Shown here: one piece after another, positions 1-10,465 of the stretch
Layout of the letters: each line of letters starts with the position of its first letter
Numbering within the stretch: the stretch's first letter is position 1
Assembly: GCF_047948215.1 (NCBI RefSeq)
Contig: NC_134456.1
Location: 82,290,515 to 82,354,514 of the forward strand
DNA length: 64,000 nucleotides
Source: Lycorma delicatula
Taxonomy: Eukaryota > Arthropoda > Insecta > Hemiptera > Fulgoridae
Direction of reading: 5' to 3'
Notes under the pieces: generated by a model
What the model was told of the DNA's origin: nothing
Databases searched by the model: none
The model's input: only the letters and a program-made list of their open reading frames with translations
Position numbers and translations under genes: made by a program

Positions 1-1515
1 CTTCTCGTAATCTATGAAACGGACGTGCATATCCTGGTTCACATCTAGGCACCTTCAGGCTAATACATTAAATCTAATTAGTGCTTCTTTCGTACCGAAA
101 CCTTTCATAAGTCCAAACTAGGTGTTACTAATATCTTCTTCCAGTTTATTGTATATTCTTTTGTGGATGACTTTCAAGAATGCCTTTAGTATATGACTCA
201 TCAAGCTAATACACTAAAAATAACACGTTATGTTTCTTAACGTAATGTTTAATACCTGAGTATCTTAGAACAAAACTGAATTAGTATTATTCTTTATCAC
301 AATCTATTTTTTTTTTTAAATCATTATGTAAGGTTTTTAATAATTTTTTTTTAATTACGAAAACAAGTATAGTCGTAAATGTAATGTATTCAAAATAGAA
401 TAGAAAAGGAAATGTAATATAATACAAACTACTGTAACTAATAAAATTTATTCTAGGCCAAAGTTAGCCGGCCAACGAGGATTTCTATGTACGGAATATC
501 GTATATCAGTATCAGTATCTTTCCTGTTGAATCACTTCCAACCCCCAGCATCACACCGCCATCTAGTAATCCTTTTAGCATTAGGTTCTCGACCCTCTTT
601 CTTACATATTCTTGGTTAGGGAGCAATTTCTAAAAAATAATGAACTTTTATTTCATATCTTATTTTGTCAATATTACAGACTGATCACTTAGTACGCTCC
701 GCTAAGAATGTTGATATTTTTCAATCTTATTTGTATGTAAGAAGTTACATTTTATCTCGAACAATAATTCTCTAAAAATACAACAAAAACATTATCAGTT
801 TTTCTTAAATTTCAACACTTCTTGAAATATTAGAAGCTGATATACTTCCTGCTCATTATGTTTATTATATATTAATATAAAATTTATTTAATAAATGAGT
901 TAATATAAATTTATTTTTTCGCAACACTTTAACGTCTAAAACCCGAAAAAATTTGAATAGAAAAAACATCATATTACTATACAAAAAAAAATCGTTAATC
1001 TGATTGCAGTCTGACGCCTTCACTTTGTGGAATATAATAACAGGTTTATAATCTTTTTTTTCGTTTTATTTCTTTATCCATATTTATCATTTTTTCCTCA
1101 TACTTTTAATAAATTTTTGTCATAATTTGTTTTTAATTTATTATACATGCTAAATTTAAAATACGATTTTACATGCACAACGATTCAGATATACCGATCA
1201 GTACTTCGGAAACTATTTGAAACATAATAAAAACAACAACAACAACAACAATAATACTAATAATAAATAATAATAACAATCAAAAATGATTCTATAGATA
1301 TGTGTTCAGATACGTTTTGTTTTCGAGTTACGGTCAGTAAATTTCTCCTCCAAGTGTAAAGTAAAGTGATACTAAAATTCTCCAATGCAAGGAGGTAAAA
1401 TTGGTAGTTATACATATTTTTATATGGAAAAATTGAATAAAGTTTGTCCTAGAACGATCATTTTTGTTCTATATAAAATTTTAACGATTTTCTCCTATAT
1501 TTTAGTCTGTTTAGT
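1..1515. other. AT-rich stretch, no gene seen
   Basis: This stretch is AT-rich with many stop codons in all frames and no recognisable coding segment. The only structured piece is a trinucleotide run near 1230-1279, described separately. Confidence 0.6.
1230..1279 (+). repeat. AAC/AAT trinucleotide microsatellite
   Basis: A run of AAC triplets passes into AAT-type triplets. It is a simple-sequence repeat with no coding context. Confidence 0.85.
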
Positions 1516-1726
1516 CCTTTTTTTCTTTTTCCTGTTTAGCCTCCGGTAATTACCGTTCAGATAATACTTCAGAGGATAAATGAGGATGATATGTATGAGT
1601 GTAAATGAAGTGTAGTCTTGTACAGTCTCAGTTTGACCATTCCTGAGATGTGTGGTTAATTGAAACCCAACCACCAAAGAACACCGGTTTCCACGATCTA
1701 GTATTCAAATCCGTATAACAATAACC
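1516..1726 (-). mobile_element. SINE family A, 5'-truncated copy
   Basis: Read on the minus strand, this is the body and tail of the commonest short repeat in the window. The landmarks are the block around ACCGGTGTTCTTTGG, the block CATCCTCTGAAGTATTATC, and the tail GGAGGCTAAACAGG followed by A/G-rich sequence. The tRNA-like head seen in longer copies (for example at 6307) is missing. Family membership is clear from internal comparison. The exact ends are approximate. Confidence 0.85.
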
Positions 1727-1750
1727 GTTTAGTTATTTTTGTATAAAATA

Positions 1751-1768
1751 ATATATATATATTATATA

Positions 1769-1838
<70 letters not shown>
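1751..1838. repeat. (TA)n microsatellite
   Basis: A long, nearly pure TA dinucleotide run. The apparent Ile/Tyr reading frame across it is an artefact of the repeat. Confidence 0.95.
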
Positions 1839-1844
<6 letters not shown>

Positions 1845-2249
1845 TAATAATATATTATTTTGGTCTGTTTACTTCTAAACTAAAATTTGATCTCTTAAAC
1901 TTGTATTTTTTTTCTACTTTTATCATATTTTCATAATTAAATTTTGTACAATTTTTTTAGTATTTGTTTTTTTTTTATTGACATGTTTACAAAATTAATT
2001 CGTCGCAAACGTAAAAAAAAAGGATTTTCGATTCCAATTTTTTTGGGCTTTGCAACATTTTTTTCAAAAATTACTACAAATACAATTCTGAAACCTTTTT
2101 TAAAAGCTTTTATTTAACTCGCTTTAGGAATAATCAAATCTTGCAACTGCTATATCTTTTGATCTATCGTATGAAAATCAATGAAATTTGGTACACGTAT
2201 GTAACTTCGATGTGTAAAAATAAATATTTTTACTTTTTTTTAATCTAAA

Positions 2250-2460
2250 AAAAAAAAATTACAAAAATATATTTGATTACATATTAAAAATTATTTTTTA
2301 AAAAAGCTTTTATTTAATATTACTTAGAGTTACTTTTTAGAGGGGGTTTCTAATTTGTTTCCTTTTTTTATTAATGTTAATATTAATATTAGTTAAATAA
2401 AAGCTTTTTTAAAAAATAATTTTTTATATGTAATCAAATATATTTTTGTAATTTTTTTAT
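2250..2460. repeat. Long inverted repeat (about 70-bp arms)
   Basis: The left arm (about 2250-2321) and right arm (about 2384-2459) are near-perfect reverse complements around a spacer of about 63 bp. Both carry the AAGCTTTTATTTAA motif and its complement. A further copy of that motif sits near 2098-2117, so the structure may belong to a larger element. It could be a small MITE or a fold-back. No target duplication was identified. Confidence 0.8.
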
Positions 2461-2477
2461 TTTTATTTTTTAAGTCA

Positions 2478-3017
2478 TATACAGAGTGTCCTTTAAAGGT
2501 GAGGCCAAACTCTAGGAAGTGATTCTACTTAAGATAATGAAGAAAAGTTGTCCAGTGAACATAGGTCAAAAAACGCATATTTTCTGTCTTTCCGCCATTT
2601 TGTGCTTTTAAAAAAAAATATATTTTTCAAGAACGGTTAGAGATAATGCAATAAAATGTTGTACTTTATTTTAAACTAACATTTTTTAATAGGAAATAAA
2701 ATATAACGATACTCTTCATTGACAAATTTCAAACTGGCGGTCGTTTCAATTTTTCTATCTTTAATATCTTAGGAGTTATTAGATTTATCAAATTTTGTTG
2801 TATTATAAAAATTATGAAGCATTTTTTTTTTGTGAACGAAATGACACCTTAGTCCTAAAAATCCGACGACAATAACAATAGAGTTATTGTAAAAAATAGG
2901 CCTAAACCGATATGGCAGCCATCTTCGATTTTTATTATCTTGATTTATTATCCTGATTTCTGAAAATTTGATTTAGTTATCAAGTAAGTCACGATAATAA
3001 AAAAAAGATGTTCATCA
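2478..3017. other. Unclassified repeat-like segment
   Basis: The segment begins with CAGAGTGTCC and is less AT-rich than its flanks, with wording typical of degenerate non-coding insect repeats. No open coding segment and no second copy in the window were recognised. Confidence 0.35.
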
Positions 3018-3135
3018 GCTATACTATTATGTAAAATGGAAGAAGGTTTTTGTTTGCTCGGGATAGAAAAAAAAACTATACGCGATCAATCGCAACCAAA
3101 TTTTTACACGTTTCTTGGCATAACTTAGCGAGGAG
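3018..3135 (+). repeat. Dispersed repeat, partner at 15477
   Basis: About 115 bp starting at CTATACTATTATGTAAAATG align with 15477-15592 in the same orientation, with scattered differences. Both contain GTTTTTGTTTG and a CGATCAATCG/CGATTAATCG block. It resembles the 3' noncoding end of an RTE-like retrotransposon, which is inferred from style only. Confidence 0.65.
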
Positions 3136-3169
3136 GTTTCGACATATCTATCATATATATGTCGAAATC

Positions 3170-3172
<3 letters not shown>

Positions 3173-3202
<30 letters not shown>
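3173..3202. repeat. (TA)n microsatellite
   Basis: A short pure TA run just downstream of the dispersed repeat at 3018-3135. Confidence 0.9.
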
Positions 3203-3205
<3 letters not shown>

Positions 3206-3261
3206 ATGGAGATTTTCCGGTTGAAGTACAAGCTTTAATGAATTGAATTAATGAACTTTCT

Positions 3262-3437
3262 TTCTTTTTTCCTGTTTAGCCTCCGGAAATTACCGTTCAG
3301 GTATTATTTCAGAGGATGAATGAGGATGGTATATATGAGTGTAATTGAAGTGACGTCTTGTACAGTCTCAGTTCGACCATTCCTCAGATGTGTTGAAACC
3401 CAACCACCAAAGAACACCGGTATCCACGATCTATTCA
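3262..3437 (-). mobile_element. SINE family A, 5'-truncated copy
   Basis: On the minus strand this shows the ACCGGTGTTCTTTGG block through the GGAGGCTAAACAGG tail. The tRNA-like head is absent. It has a small internal deletion relative to 1516-1726 in the segment before the TGGTTGGGTTTCAA block. Confidence 0.85.
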
Positions 3438-3614
3438 TGAATTAATGAACTGTAAGCCTCTATCAGTGTGTAAGCTGGGTTTGATCTGAGTGATTCGAAT
3501 TAATCGAATGAATAATATTATAAAAATAATAGAATTAAATTTACTTTAAATAAAATAATTAAAAATTTATTTAAAATTAAATAATTAACAATTTTAAAAA
3601 AATTCTGTTTAAAA

Positions 3615-4140
3615 ATTATAGGCTTCCCGTGGGAACTGAGTGTGAGGCTAGAGTGGTGAGGTATCCGAGAACCTCGTGGGAGGCTAGACCAATCATAACA
3701 AACGAGGTGCTCCTGGGGCGCTGTTTTGGGAGGTGCATCGGGGTGCTCTTATAATATCTCTGCCAACAATCGTCCGATTTTAAAAATTCAAACTGGTTAT
3801 TTTTAAGTAGGTTGAAGGCTAACTTTTGCACATATCAGGTACACTCTTGATTTAATAGATCACGGTCAGTTGGAAATGTATATAAACGTACAGTGCGGAG
3901 GTCCAGAAAGTGGAGCCCTCTGATAGATGGGAATGGCAACTGAACCAAGCTCTGCGGGTGTCCAAGGGGTCGGTCCATCCGGAAAAAAGGGAGTGGTGAG
4001 CGAAGCGAGCTCTGTGTCCATGGGGTCGGTCCCTTGGTCCCGGGAGGCCCCCAAGGAGCCCCTGAGTTGGCTCCGGGATTCACCTGGGCTAATCTGAGCT
4101 CCGGGATCCAGGTTCTGGTTCCCGGAACAGGACAGGACAG
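3615..4140. other. GC-rich island with internal duplication
   Basis: About 525 bp are much richer in GC than anything nearby. Within it, a segment containing GGGGTCGGTCC occurs twice, near 3958-3976 and 4014-4032, about 56 bp apart, and CTCCGGGAT also recurs. Open frames of 62-82 codons occur on both strands but none resembles a family I know. It could be the untranslated leader of a retroelement or a local duplication. Confidence 0.5.
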
Positions 4141-5028
4141 TACATATATACGAGTATGTATAGCTTGGTTTTATTTTATCTGCAGTAAAGCCAGTGTTGT
4201 AAACTATTACGATTCAATAATACGGTACTTTCTTTCGGTCCACTACAATTCTTTAGAAAGAATCTAGAAAGATTTTTATAAAGATTCTCTATATGGAAAG
4301 TATATTGTACTAGAGAACGGTTATTTTTAAAGAATAAGGGTTTTCATGAAAAATGAAGTCGTTTATTGTTATCATATCATATGTCTTATGTTGTAGAGTA
4401 TTTTTCGATCGTAAAAAACCAACCACAATGAATTGCAGTAAAAATATTATTCCAATACATTTGTTATTCTAAGAAACAGTTTATGATAAAGAAAAAATGT
4501 ATCTATATATCTTAACAAAAAATTTAATTGTGTATTTACATTTTAAAGCATATATTACTATATAGAGCGGTTTTTTTTCAGTTACCTGTCATTTTCAAGT
4601 AATTTTCTATTTGAATTGTTGGCAGCTGTGAAGTTTTTATGTATTTAATCATTATATTTCCCTGTTATTTATTTATATATCGTTATTTTTTAAAAGTATT
4701 CTAACACGTAATAGAACCGATACGGTCACAATATTATAGTAAAATATATTGTATAGTAATCATGTTTGTAAGTTCTGTCAGTATTTTTGATAGCTTATAC
4801 AACTATTTGTATATAAAACTTAAAAAAAAATTATTTCATAGTACATTTTTTATAGGATATAATGAATTAAAAAAGAAAGATCAGAAATAAAATTTAATTT
4901 TTTTGGTTAAAGTAGGTTATCGTCTATATTTAGATTATAAGAAGATATTTTTAAAATCATTAAAAGAATTCTTTTCATAATTTTACTTAGAGCTCTAAAA
5001 AAAAAAAAATAAATAGATATAAATGATT
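4141..5028. other. AT-rich stretch, nothing recognised
   Basis: No coding segment, RNA gene or repeat matched elsewhere in the window. Confidence 0.5.
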
Positions 5029-5043
5029 AAATAAATATTAACT

Positions 5044-5233
5044 TTCTTTACTGTTTAGCCTCCGGTAACTACCGTTTAGATAATTCTTCAGAGGATGAAT
5101 GAGGATGATATGTATGAGTGTAAATGAAGTGTAGTCTTGTACATTCTCAGTTCGACCATTTCTGAGATGTGTGGTAAATTGAACCACCAAAGAACACCGG
5201 TATCCACGATCTAGTATTCAAATCCAAATATTC
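5044..5233 (-). mobile_element. SINE family A, 5'-truncated, with 15-bp TSD
   Basis: This is a minus-strand family A body and tail flanked by the identical 15-mer AAATAAATATTAACT at 5029-5043 and 5234-5248. The intact duplication shows that the missing tRNA-like head was lost during insertion by incomplete reverse transcription, not by later deletion. Confidence 0.93.
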
Positions 5234-5248
5234 AAATAAATATTAACT

Positions 5249-6089
5249 AGTTTCACGTAAATTATTTTTATTTTGTAACTTTAAAAAAAAAAAATTTTAT
5301 AAATTATATTTTAGATTGATTTGACGTGTTTAGACTTATACCTGGAATCTAAATCGATAAAACTGTTGTTAATTTTGCATATAATGCGGGATATTGCTGT
5401 AAAGTTAAATAGTTTTTCCTGTATACGGGTACCCTATATATAAATAAAAAAAATTAAAATACTAAAATAAAAAAGAAAGTGTTAAAAGATGATGCTTATA
5501 GAAATAATTAAATATTGTTATTATTACTTTTTTCTTTTAATAATTAAAAAAATATAAATTGCAAATTATAAACATAAATTTTCAAGGTCAACAAAAAAAT
5601 GTAAATTATTTCAACTGAGCTGAATGCCATTAAGAAAAAAATTGAAGTAATTATTTCACAGATTAAACAGTTATCAGTATTATTACTGTCTCATTATCGT
5701 AATCATCAGCAACACATAACATATAATCGTTAACTTATTAAACATAGATATTAATTATCGTACATTAATCTTCGTGGTAAATAATTTGAATACAAATAAT
5801 AATATGTTTTTGTAATATTCTGCTAATAATATTATGAAATTTAATTTAATACGTTTGAAGTCATAATTTAAAAAAAAGTAAATTTTTGTTTTATTTGTTT
5901 TTTAAATATTTTGAATGTTACGAATTTAAAAAAAAAAAATTCTTAAAGGGAATATAAATGAAGGTTCTCAAAATTCTGAAATGGATAATACTTTTTTTTC
6001 ATTGTTTGCTTATAGTTACATTAACGATAACAGTTATTAGTGACTTAAATAAAATTAAGCGTTCATAAGTAATTAGGCAATAAACAGCA
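5249..6089. other. AT-rich stretch, nothing recognised
   Basis: No supported feature. Homopolymer and AT-rich sequence only. Confidence 0.5.
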
Positions 6090-6306
6090 AACACTGGATA
6101 ACAAATATCGAACAGGACCATGACCGCTAGAATATTTTCACTGCAAACACAGCATTCGGTAAGGGATCTCACGGAAGAAAAACAGCTAATTTGAGTTCTT
6201 CATTCCCCTACCACAAAGAAACCACAAGAATATTTTGATGTATTTCTTCTGATTGAGCACCTCTGAACCCAAGTTTAATTGATGACGAATAGATTCCGAA
6301 CATTGG

Positions 6307-6602
6307 AACGCCAACCACCGGGTTGGTTTAGTGGTGAACGCGTCTTCCCAACTCAGCTGATTTGGAAATCGAGAGTTCCAGCAGTCAAGTCCTAGTTAAG
6401 TCAGTTATTTTTACACGGATTTGAATACTAGATCGTGGATACCGGTGTTCTTTGGTGGTTGGTTTCAATTAACCACACATCTCGGGAGTGGTCAAACTGA
6501 GACTGTACAAGACTACACTCATACATATCATCCTCTTTCATCCTCTGAAGTATTATCTGAAAGGTAATTACCGGAGACTAAACAGGAAAAAGAAAGAAAG
6601 AC
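6307..6602 (+). mobile_element. SINE family A, full-length copy with TSD
   Basis: A complete copy, starting with a tRNA-like head: an A-box-like stretch near GGTTTAGTGGTGAACGCG and a B-box-like GTTCCAGCAGTCAAGTCC. It continues through the family body to the GGAGACTAAACAGG tail with A/G repeats. The 11-mer CCGAACATTGG flanks it at 6296-6306 and 6603-6613. It lies inside the LINE remnant. Head and tail define a tRNA-derived SINE mobilised by a LINE. Confidence 0.92.
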
Positions 6603-7114
6603 CCGAACATTGGGCAATCTATGAGTAAAAGTGATTTACGGGTCATTTTACATTGTACGCCTCACAGCTCTGCTGAGGAGAGTCAAATAGGTGAGCTTAG
6701 ATTAGCTTTGTGTGTCCAATCCTCAGCCGCGTTAGGATAACCTGGTTTCTCTTCTGTTATTCGGGATAAATGGTTTCTCGAAGACGTTCTCCCGGATAGC
6801 ATGTAAGGCCGTGGAAATACTTAGCAACCAGAACTTATTCCATCAGGTACGTAGTTTTTGGCAAGGACTGTCTTCTTGAAGTCGGTCTCATACGTTAATT
6901 CTAATCGGAGGCCATTTGTTGCCACTCTCTTAGCAGCTCATCAGCTTCGTCTGTTCTCGAGGGTGCCCATACGAATACCACTGTCTTGTTAACTTTTGTA
7001 GATAATTTGTATGATGGGCTCAGATCATCTGCAGTTCAAGATCTCAAGTACACTCCTAGAGTCAGTTATTGTCAGGAAACTGTCATTATGGCGGGCCTTA
7101 GTAACTCTCAAAAC

Positions 7115-7370
7115 AATCCACCTGGTTGGTCTAGTGGTGAACAGTCCTAGTAAAGTCAGTTATTTTTACAAATATTTAATTCTAAATCGTGGATACTGGT
7201 GTTCTTTGGTGGTTGGATTTCAATTAACCTCACATCTCATGAATGGTCGAACTGAGACTGTACAAGACTACATTTCATTTACACTCATACATATCATCCT
7301 CATTCATCCTCTGAAGTATTATCTGAACGGTAATTCCCGGAGGCTAAACAGCAAAAAGAAAGAAAGAAAG
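7115..7370 (+). mobile_element. SINE family A, internally deleted, with TSD
   Basis: The head starts normally (CCTGGTTGGTCTAGTGGTGAACA) but jumps directly to the post-B-box sequence, so the segment between the two promoter boxes is gone. Flanks TAACTCTCAAAAC (7102-7114) and TAAGTCTCAAAGC (7371-7383) match at 11 of 13 positions. Removing the SINE rejoins the RNase H reading frame of the host LINE. Confidence 0.9.
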
Positions 7371-7431
7371 TAAGTCTCAAAGCTGAGTAAATTGCGTAGG
7401 ACTCGCAAAAGAACATTGATCAGAAGGCACT

Positions 7432-8611
7432 TTTATTATTTTTTTTATTAATATTACTAATATTAATATAATATTGTAATATTACTTTTAGTTTACCCTT
7501 TACACAAAATATCTTTAATCTGAACCGTTTGTTTCTAAAATACGAGTACTTAACAATATATATATATATATTTTATTTGTTTTTTTAAATACCTGGGCCG
7601 TTAATGAAAAAAATCATCATCATCCATTTCTCTCCAATATAAAAAGATGGTGCGTGGATTTGTTTGTTTGATGTATGTGCGCACATTTATATTTTAGCTG
7701 TTATTGGCGCAGAGCGGACCACGTGGTGCGCCAGATGGCTGCGCGCAGCGCACGAACGATTCATTCGTTTGAACGATTTATCTAAAATTATATTTGTGTC
7801 TTGGGGATAAAAAAGGAAAAGATTCGGGTTTGAGCTGTGTTAAAAAATTATAACTCAATAAACAGCTAAAAATGTTGAGGATTTTGAAAATTTTTTCGAC
7901 TTTTTTCTAGTGTATGTAAAAAAAGTAAATAAATAAATATGACAAACATAACAGGATTGATTTTACTATTTTCAAACTAGTAATAATTTTTTTTCGCGCA
8001 AGAAATGAATTGGTATTTCGATAATTTTTATCACATTATGAATATAAAAATTACTTTTAAAAAACAATCCTTTGCTTTCCAGATATTAATTTTTTTAGTT
8101 TTCAGTAAATTTGATTGAAAAAGCGTTTAAGTTTGCAGTTTCAAATTATGCTTAGAAAACAATAAATAGTAAAATTGATGATTACAATTGTATTTAACCT
8201 AGTAAATTATTAAAGTGTTTCTGTTGCATATTTGCATATTATTCTCTTGTTACTGCACGCATCTCGATTCATTTCTATACATTGCTCTGGAATATTTTAA
8301 TTTAAAGTTAGAAATAAATTTAGACACAAACAAACACACACACACATTTTATATATATTACATTTATTTTTTTGAATTTAAATTATTAAAATAAACTGAC
8401 ATCAATTTTTTGAAAAACAAGGATTTTATATACAGTCATTAAATGAAAAAAAAAAGATTATTTTGTTAATATCACATACCTATTTTATTTTACCGATTTA
8501 TAAATCCATGCAAGTAAAAATAAGAGAAAAAAAAGAAAATTATTAATTAGGCGAGTATTAGTAAACAATTTACAAATTAATTAAATACAATAATTTTTAA
8601 AATTAAAAAAA
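7432..8611. other. AT-rich stretch with a small GC patch
   Basis: There is no coding region. A short GC-rich patch near 7690-7770 contains GGACCACGTGGTGCGCC, which is partly palindromic. A short TA run lies at about 7557-7570. Confidence 0.45.
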
Positions 8612-8975
8612 AAACTGACTACACAGTTGTAGGACTTTCCCGCCCGGAACACGGCTGTTTACTAATGCACGGCTTCCACACACATATACGTACACAACTT
8701 AATTTAAAATATTTATCATTTTATTTAATTATAATATTTTATCCTTTATTTAATTCAATGATTCTAACTTACGCACGCGCCTTATTCAATTCGCGCGAGT
8801 GTGACGGTACTAGCGCTGACAGTCGGCACTAACTAAACTGATGTAATTTCATCTTACATAGAACAAATTTCGCTTGTAAGGACAAAAGCTGGTGTAGCCA
8901 CGTGGCTTAACGTACCTGGTACTGAATTAATCTGGAAATCGAGTTTGAATCGCGGCCAGATCAAGTTACTTTTTT
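8612..8975 (-). mobile_element. Element C, fragment
   Basis: This is the reverse complement of the 3' half of the composite repeat described at 26435. It has the GTAGGACTTTCCCG hairpin tail, the GCACGGCTT block, the TTCGCGCGAGTGTG block, and the tRNA-like segment with GAGTTTGAATCGCGGCC. An unrelated AT-rich stretch separates tail from body. Confidence 0.75.
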
Positions 8976-9519
8976 AATTAATTTTTTTTTGTGGGGGGGG
9001 AATTTCGAAAAAGATCCATTAAAGACCTACTCTTTCCTTAAATTTAACCAGTCGTGTACAAGTTTTTTTTTACTTCAGATAATTTGAAATCTGAGTTTTT
9101 ATAAAGTTTTATATTTATTTCATAAAATTTATTTGATAAATATTATATTTTCACGTGTTTCATTTGAAAACGAAAACACGTGAAAATAAATAAATAAGCA
9201 TGTGAAAGAAAATCTTACTTTTGTCCCTTTAAAATTGCATATTTATTATAGTTTAGTGATATAGATGAAGTTACGTAGCAAATTATATACAAAAATGATG
9301 TAATTGGTTATTATGTCAAAGAGAGTTTAGATTTAAGAATCCATACTGGAATTTGACATATGTTGAGCTGGTGGTTGACTCTAGCGGTTTGATTCTATGC
9401 TGAGAATTCGGTGTCAAATTCGGATTTAGAGTTTGCCAAAATAGATCGATCTAAGTAATAATAAGTGTATTTTGGACAATATTTACGTATACAAAATTAA
9501 AGTAAACAAGTAAAAAATT
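8976..9519. other. AT-rich stretch with a small palindrome
   Basis: No gene seen. TTTTCACGTGTTT and its reverse complement lie close together near 9150-9187, forming a short hairpin. Confidence 0.5.
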
Positions 9520-9725
9520 GTTTAAATTAAATATGTCAGAATCAGCACGCGCAAAAGGCAGCCGGAAATATAAATTACGCATATATTAAGAAAGGAGAGG
9601 TTACGGGCCACGCACAGGTACCCCAATGTTTGGTGCCGAGCGAGCGAGACTGTACTGGAGCTTCTTAAAGCTGGCACGGCGCGCTCAGTGAACGACGCCG
9701 ACGGCGCGAGCATCTATACCGCTGC
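9520..9725. other. Low-AT island, unassigned
   Basis: About 200 bp of balanced to GC-rich sequence with GAGCGAGCGAG and an imperfect GCGCGCTC/GAGC-type dyad. A 63-codon minus-strand frame crosses it but resembles nothing known to me. It is probably a fragment of a mobile element. Confidence 0.35.
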
Positions 9726-10067
9726 TTATTACGTCTTATGTCTCTTACTTCTTGTATCACAGACCGATGTTGAACAAAATTTTCATAGAATATTAGTCGA
9801 AATAAATATCATGTACCATTTAATGTCTGTTTTACGTAAAAATTAGATTTAGTACGCAGTCACTGTCCCGTATTTATTTCAATCCAATACACTAAAGCGA
9901 CTTGCTGACATACAGACCGAACCAGTTTATGTGTAGAATTGGCCAAATGAAGAAACTAAAATTTTCCATTGGACACTTTCAGTTTGGTTTGGTCGGTCGC
10001 AGGAACTTCAGTAAGGTCAGAGTGGTAAAATGATGAGAGGATATTCATATCAAAGGAGTTGACAATT
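9726..10067. other. AT-rich stretch, nothing recognised
   Basis: No supported feature. Confidence 0.4.
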
Positions 10068-10207
10068 TTTTTTAACTTGATATCGCCACATAAACTTGAA
10101 GCTTGTGCATGGGATATGAAAATGGAATTTTTTACCGTGTGAAAAATGTCATACCTGACCGGGATTCGAATCCGGGGCTTCCGGATGAAAGACCGAAAAG
10201 CTTCCAC
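10068..10207 (-). mobile_element. SINE family B, subtype 2
   Basis: On the minus strand the copy has a tRNA-like head ending in the B-box-like GGATTCGAATCCCGGTC. Its tail, with AAATTCCATTT and a CAAGCTTCAAG-type block, defines subtype 2, which is also seen at 25975, 36075 and 49890. The chance 83-codon frame here is not a gene. Confidence 0.85.
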
Positions 10208-10465
10208 TTCGAAACGATCAGTACATACTAAGATCCTTCAAGAAGTTTGTTCTAAAATTCTTAAGCACGGTTGAGAGGTGTCATTTTACTTCTCGGAGAG
10301 TGCTTCGCAGCATAAAAGTTTCTAGAGAATTTTAAGAATTGCAATCGAAAGTCATCGGCCTTTATTCTGCATGGTTAGCAAACTACTGGAATAGATATGG
10401 AAGGAAACTCGTAATATCAATTAAAGATGTTCAAATTTTTTCAAACTCCTCTGACCAGTATAGAC

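Larger units (their letters stand above)
6090..7431 (-). pseudogene. I/Jockey-like LINE ORF2 remnant: RNase H and C-terminus
   Basis: Reading the minus strand and skipping two SINE insertions, the translation runs through an RNase H-like domain and into the zinc-motif C-terminus of a non-LTR retrotransposon ORF2. Visible landmarks are ESYAIYSAL, TDSRSVLEIL and the block VVFVWAPSRTDEADELLREW, followed by LTRLRIGHTKL, the usual 'R-x-GHT' segment after RNase H in I-type elements. The acidic residues of ESYA, TDS and ADEL fit RNase H catalytic positions. No reverse transcriptase or endonuclease portion lies upstream, so the copy is 5'-truncated. Frameshifts and stops break it. Family assignment is from motif memory; the outer boundaries are approximate. 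Confidence 0.75.

Noticed and set aside
1739..1936. Ile/Tyr-rich open frame
   Set aside because: It is a translation of a (TA)n microsatellite.
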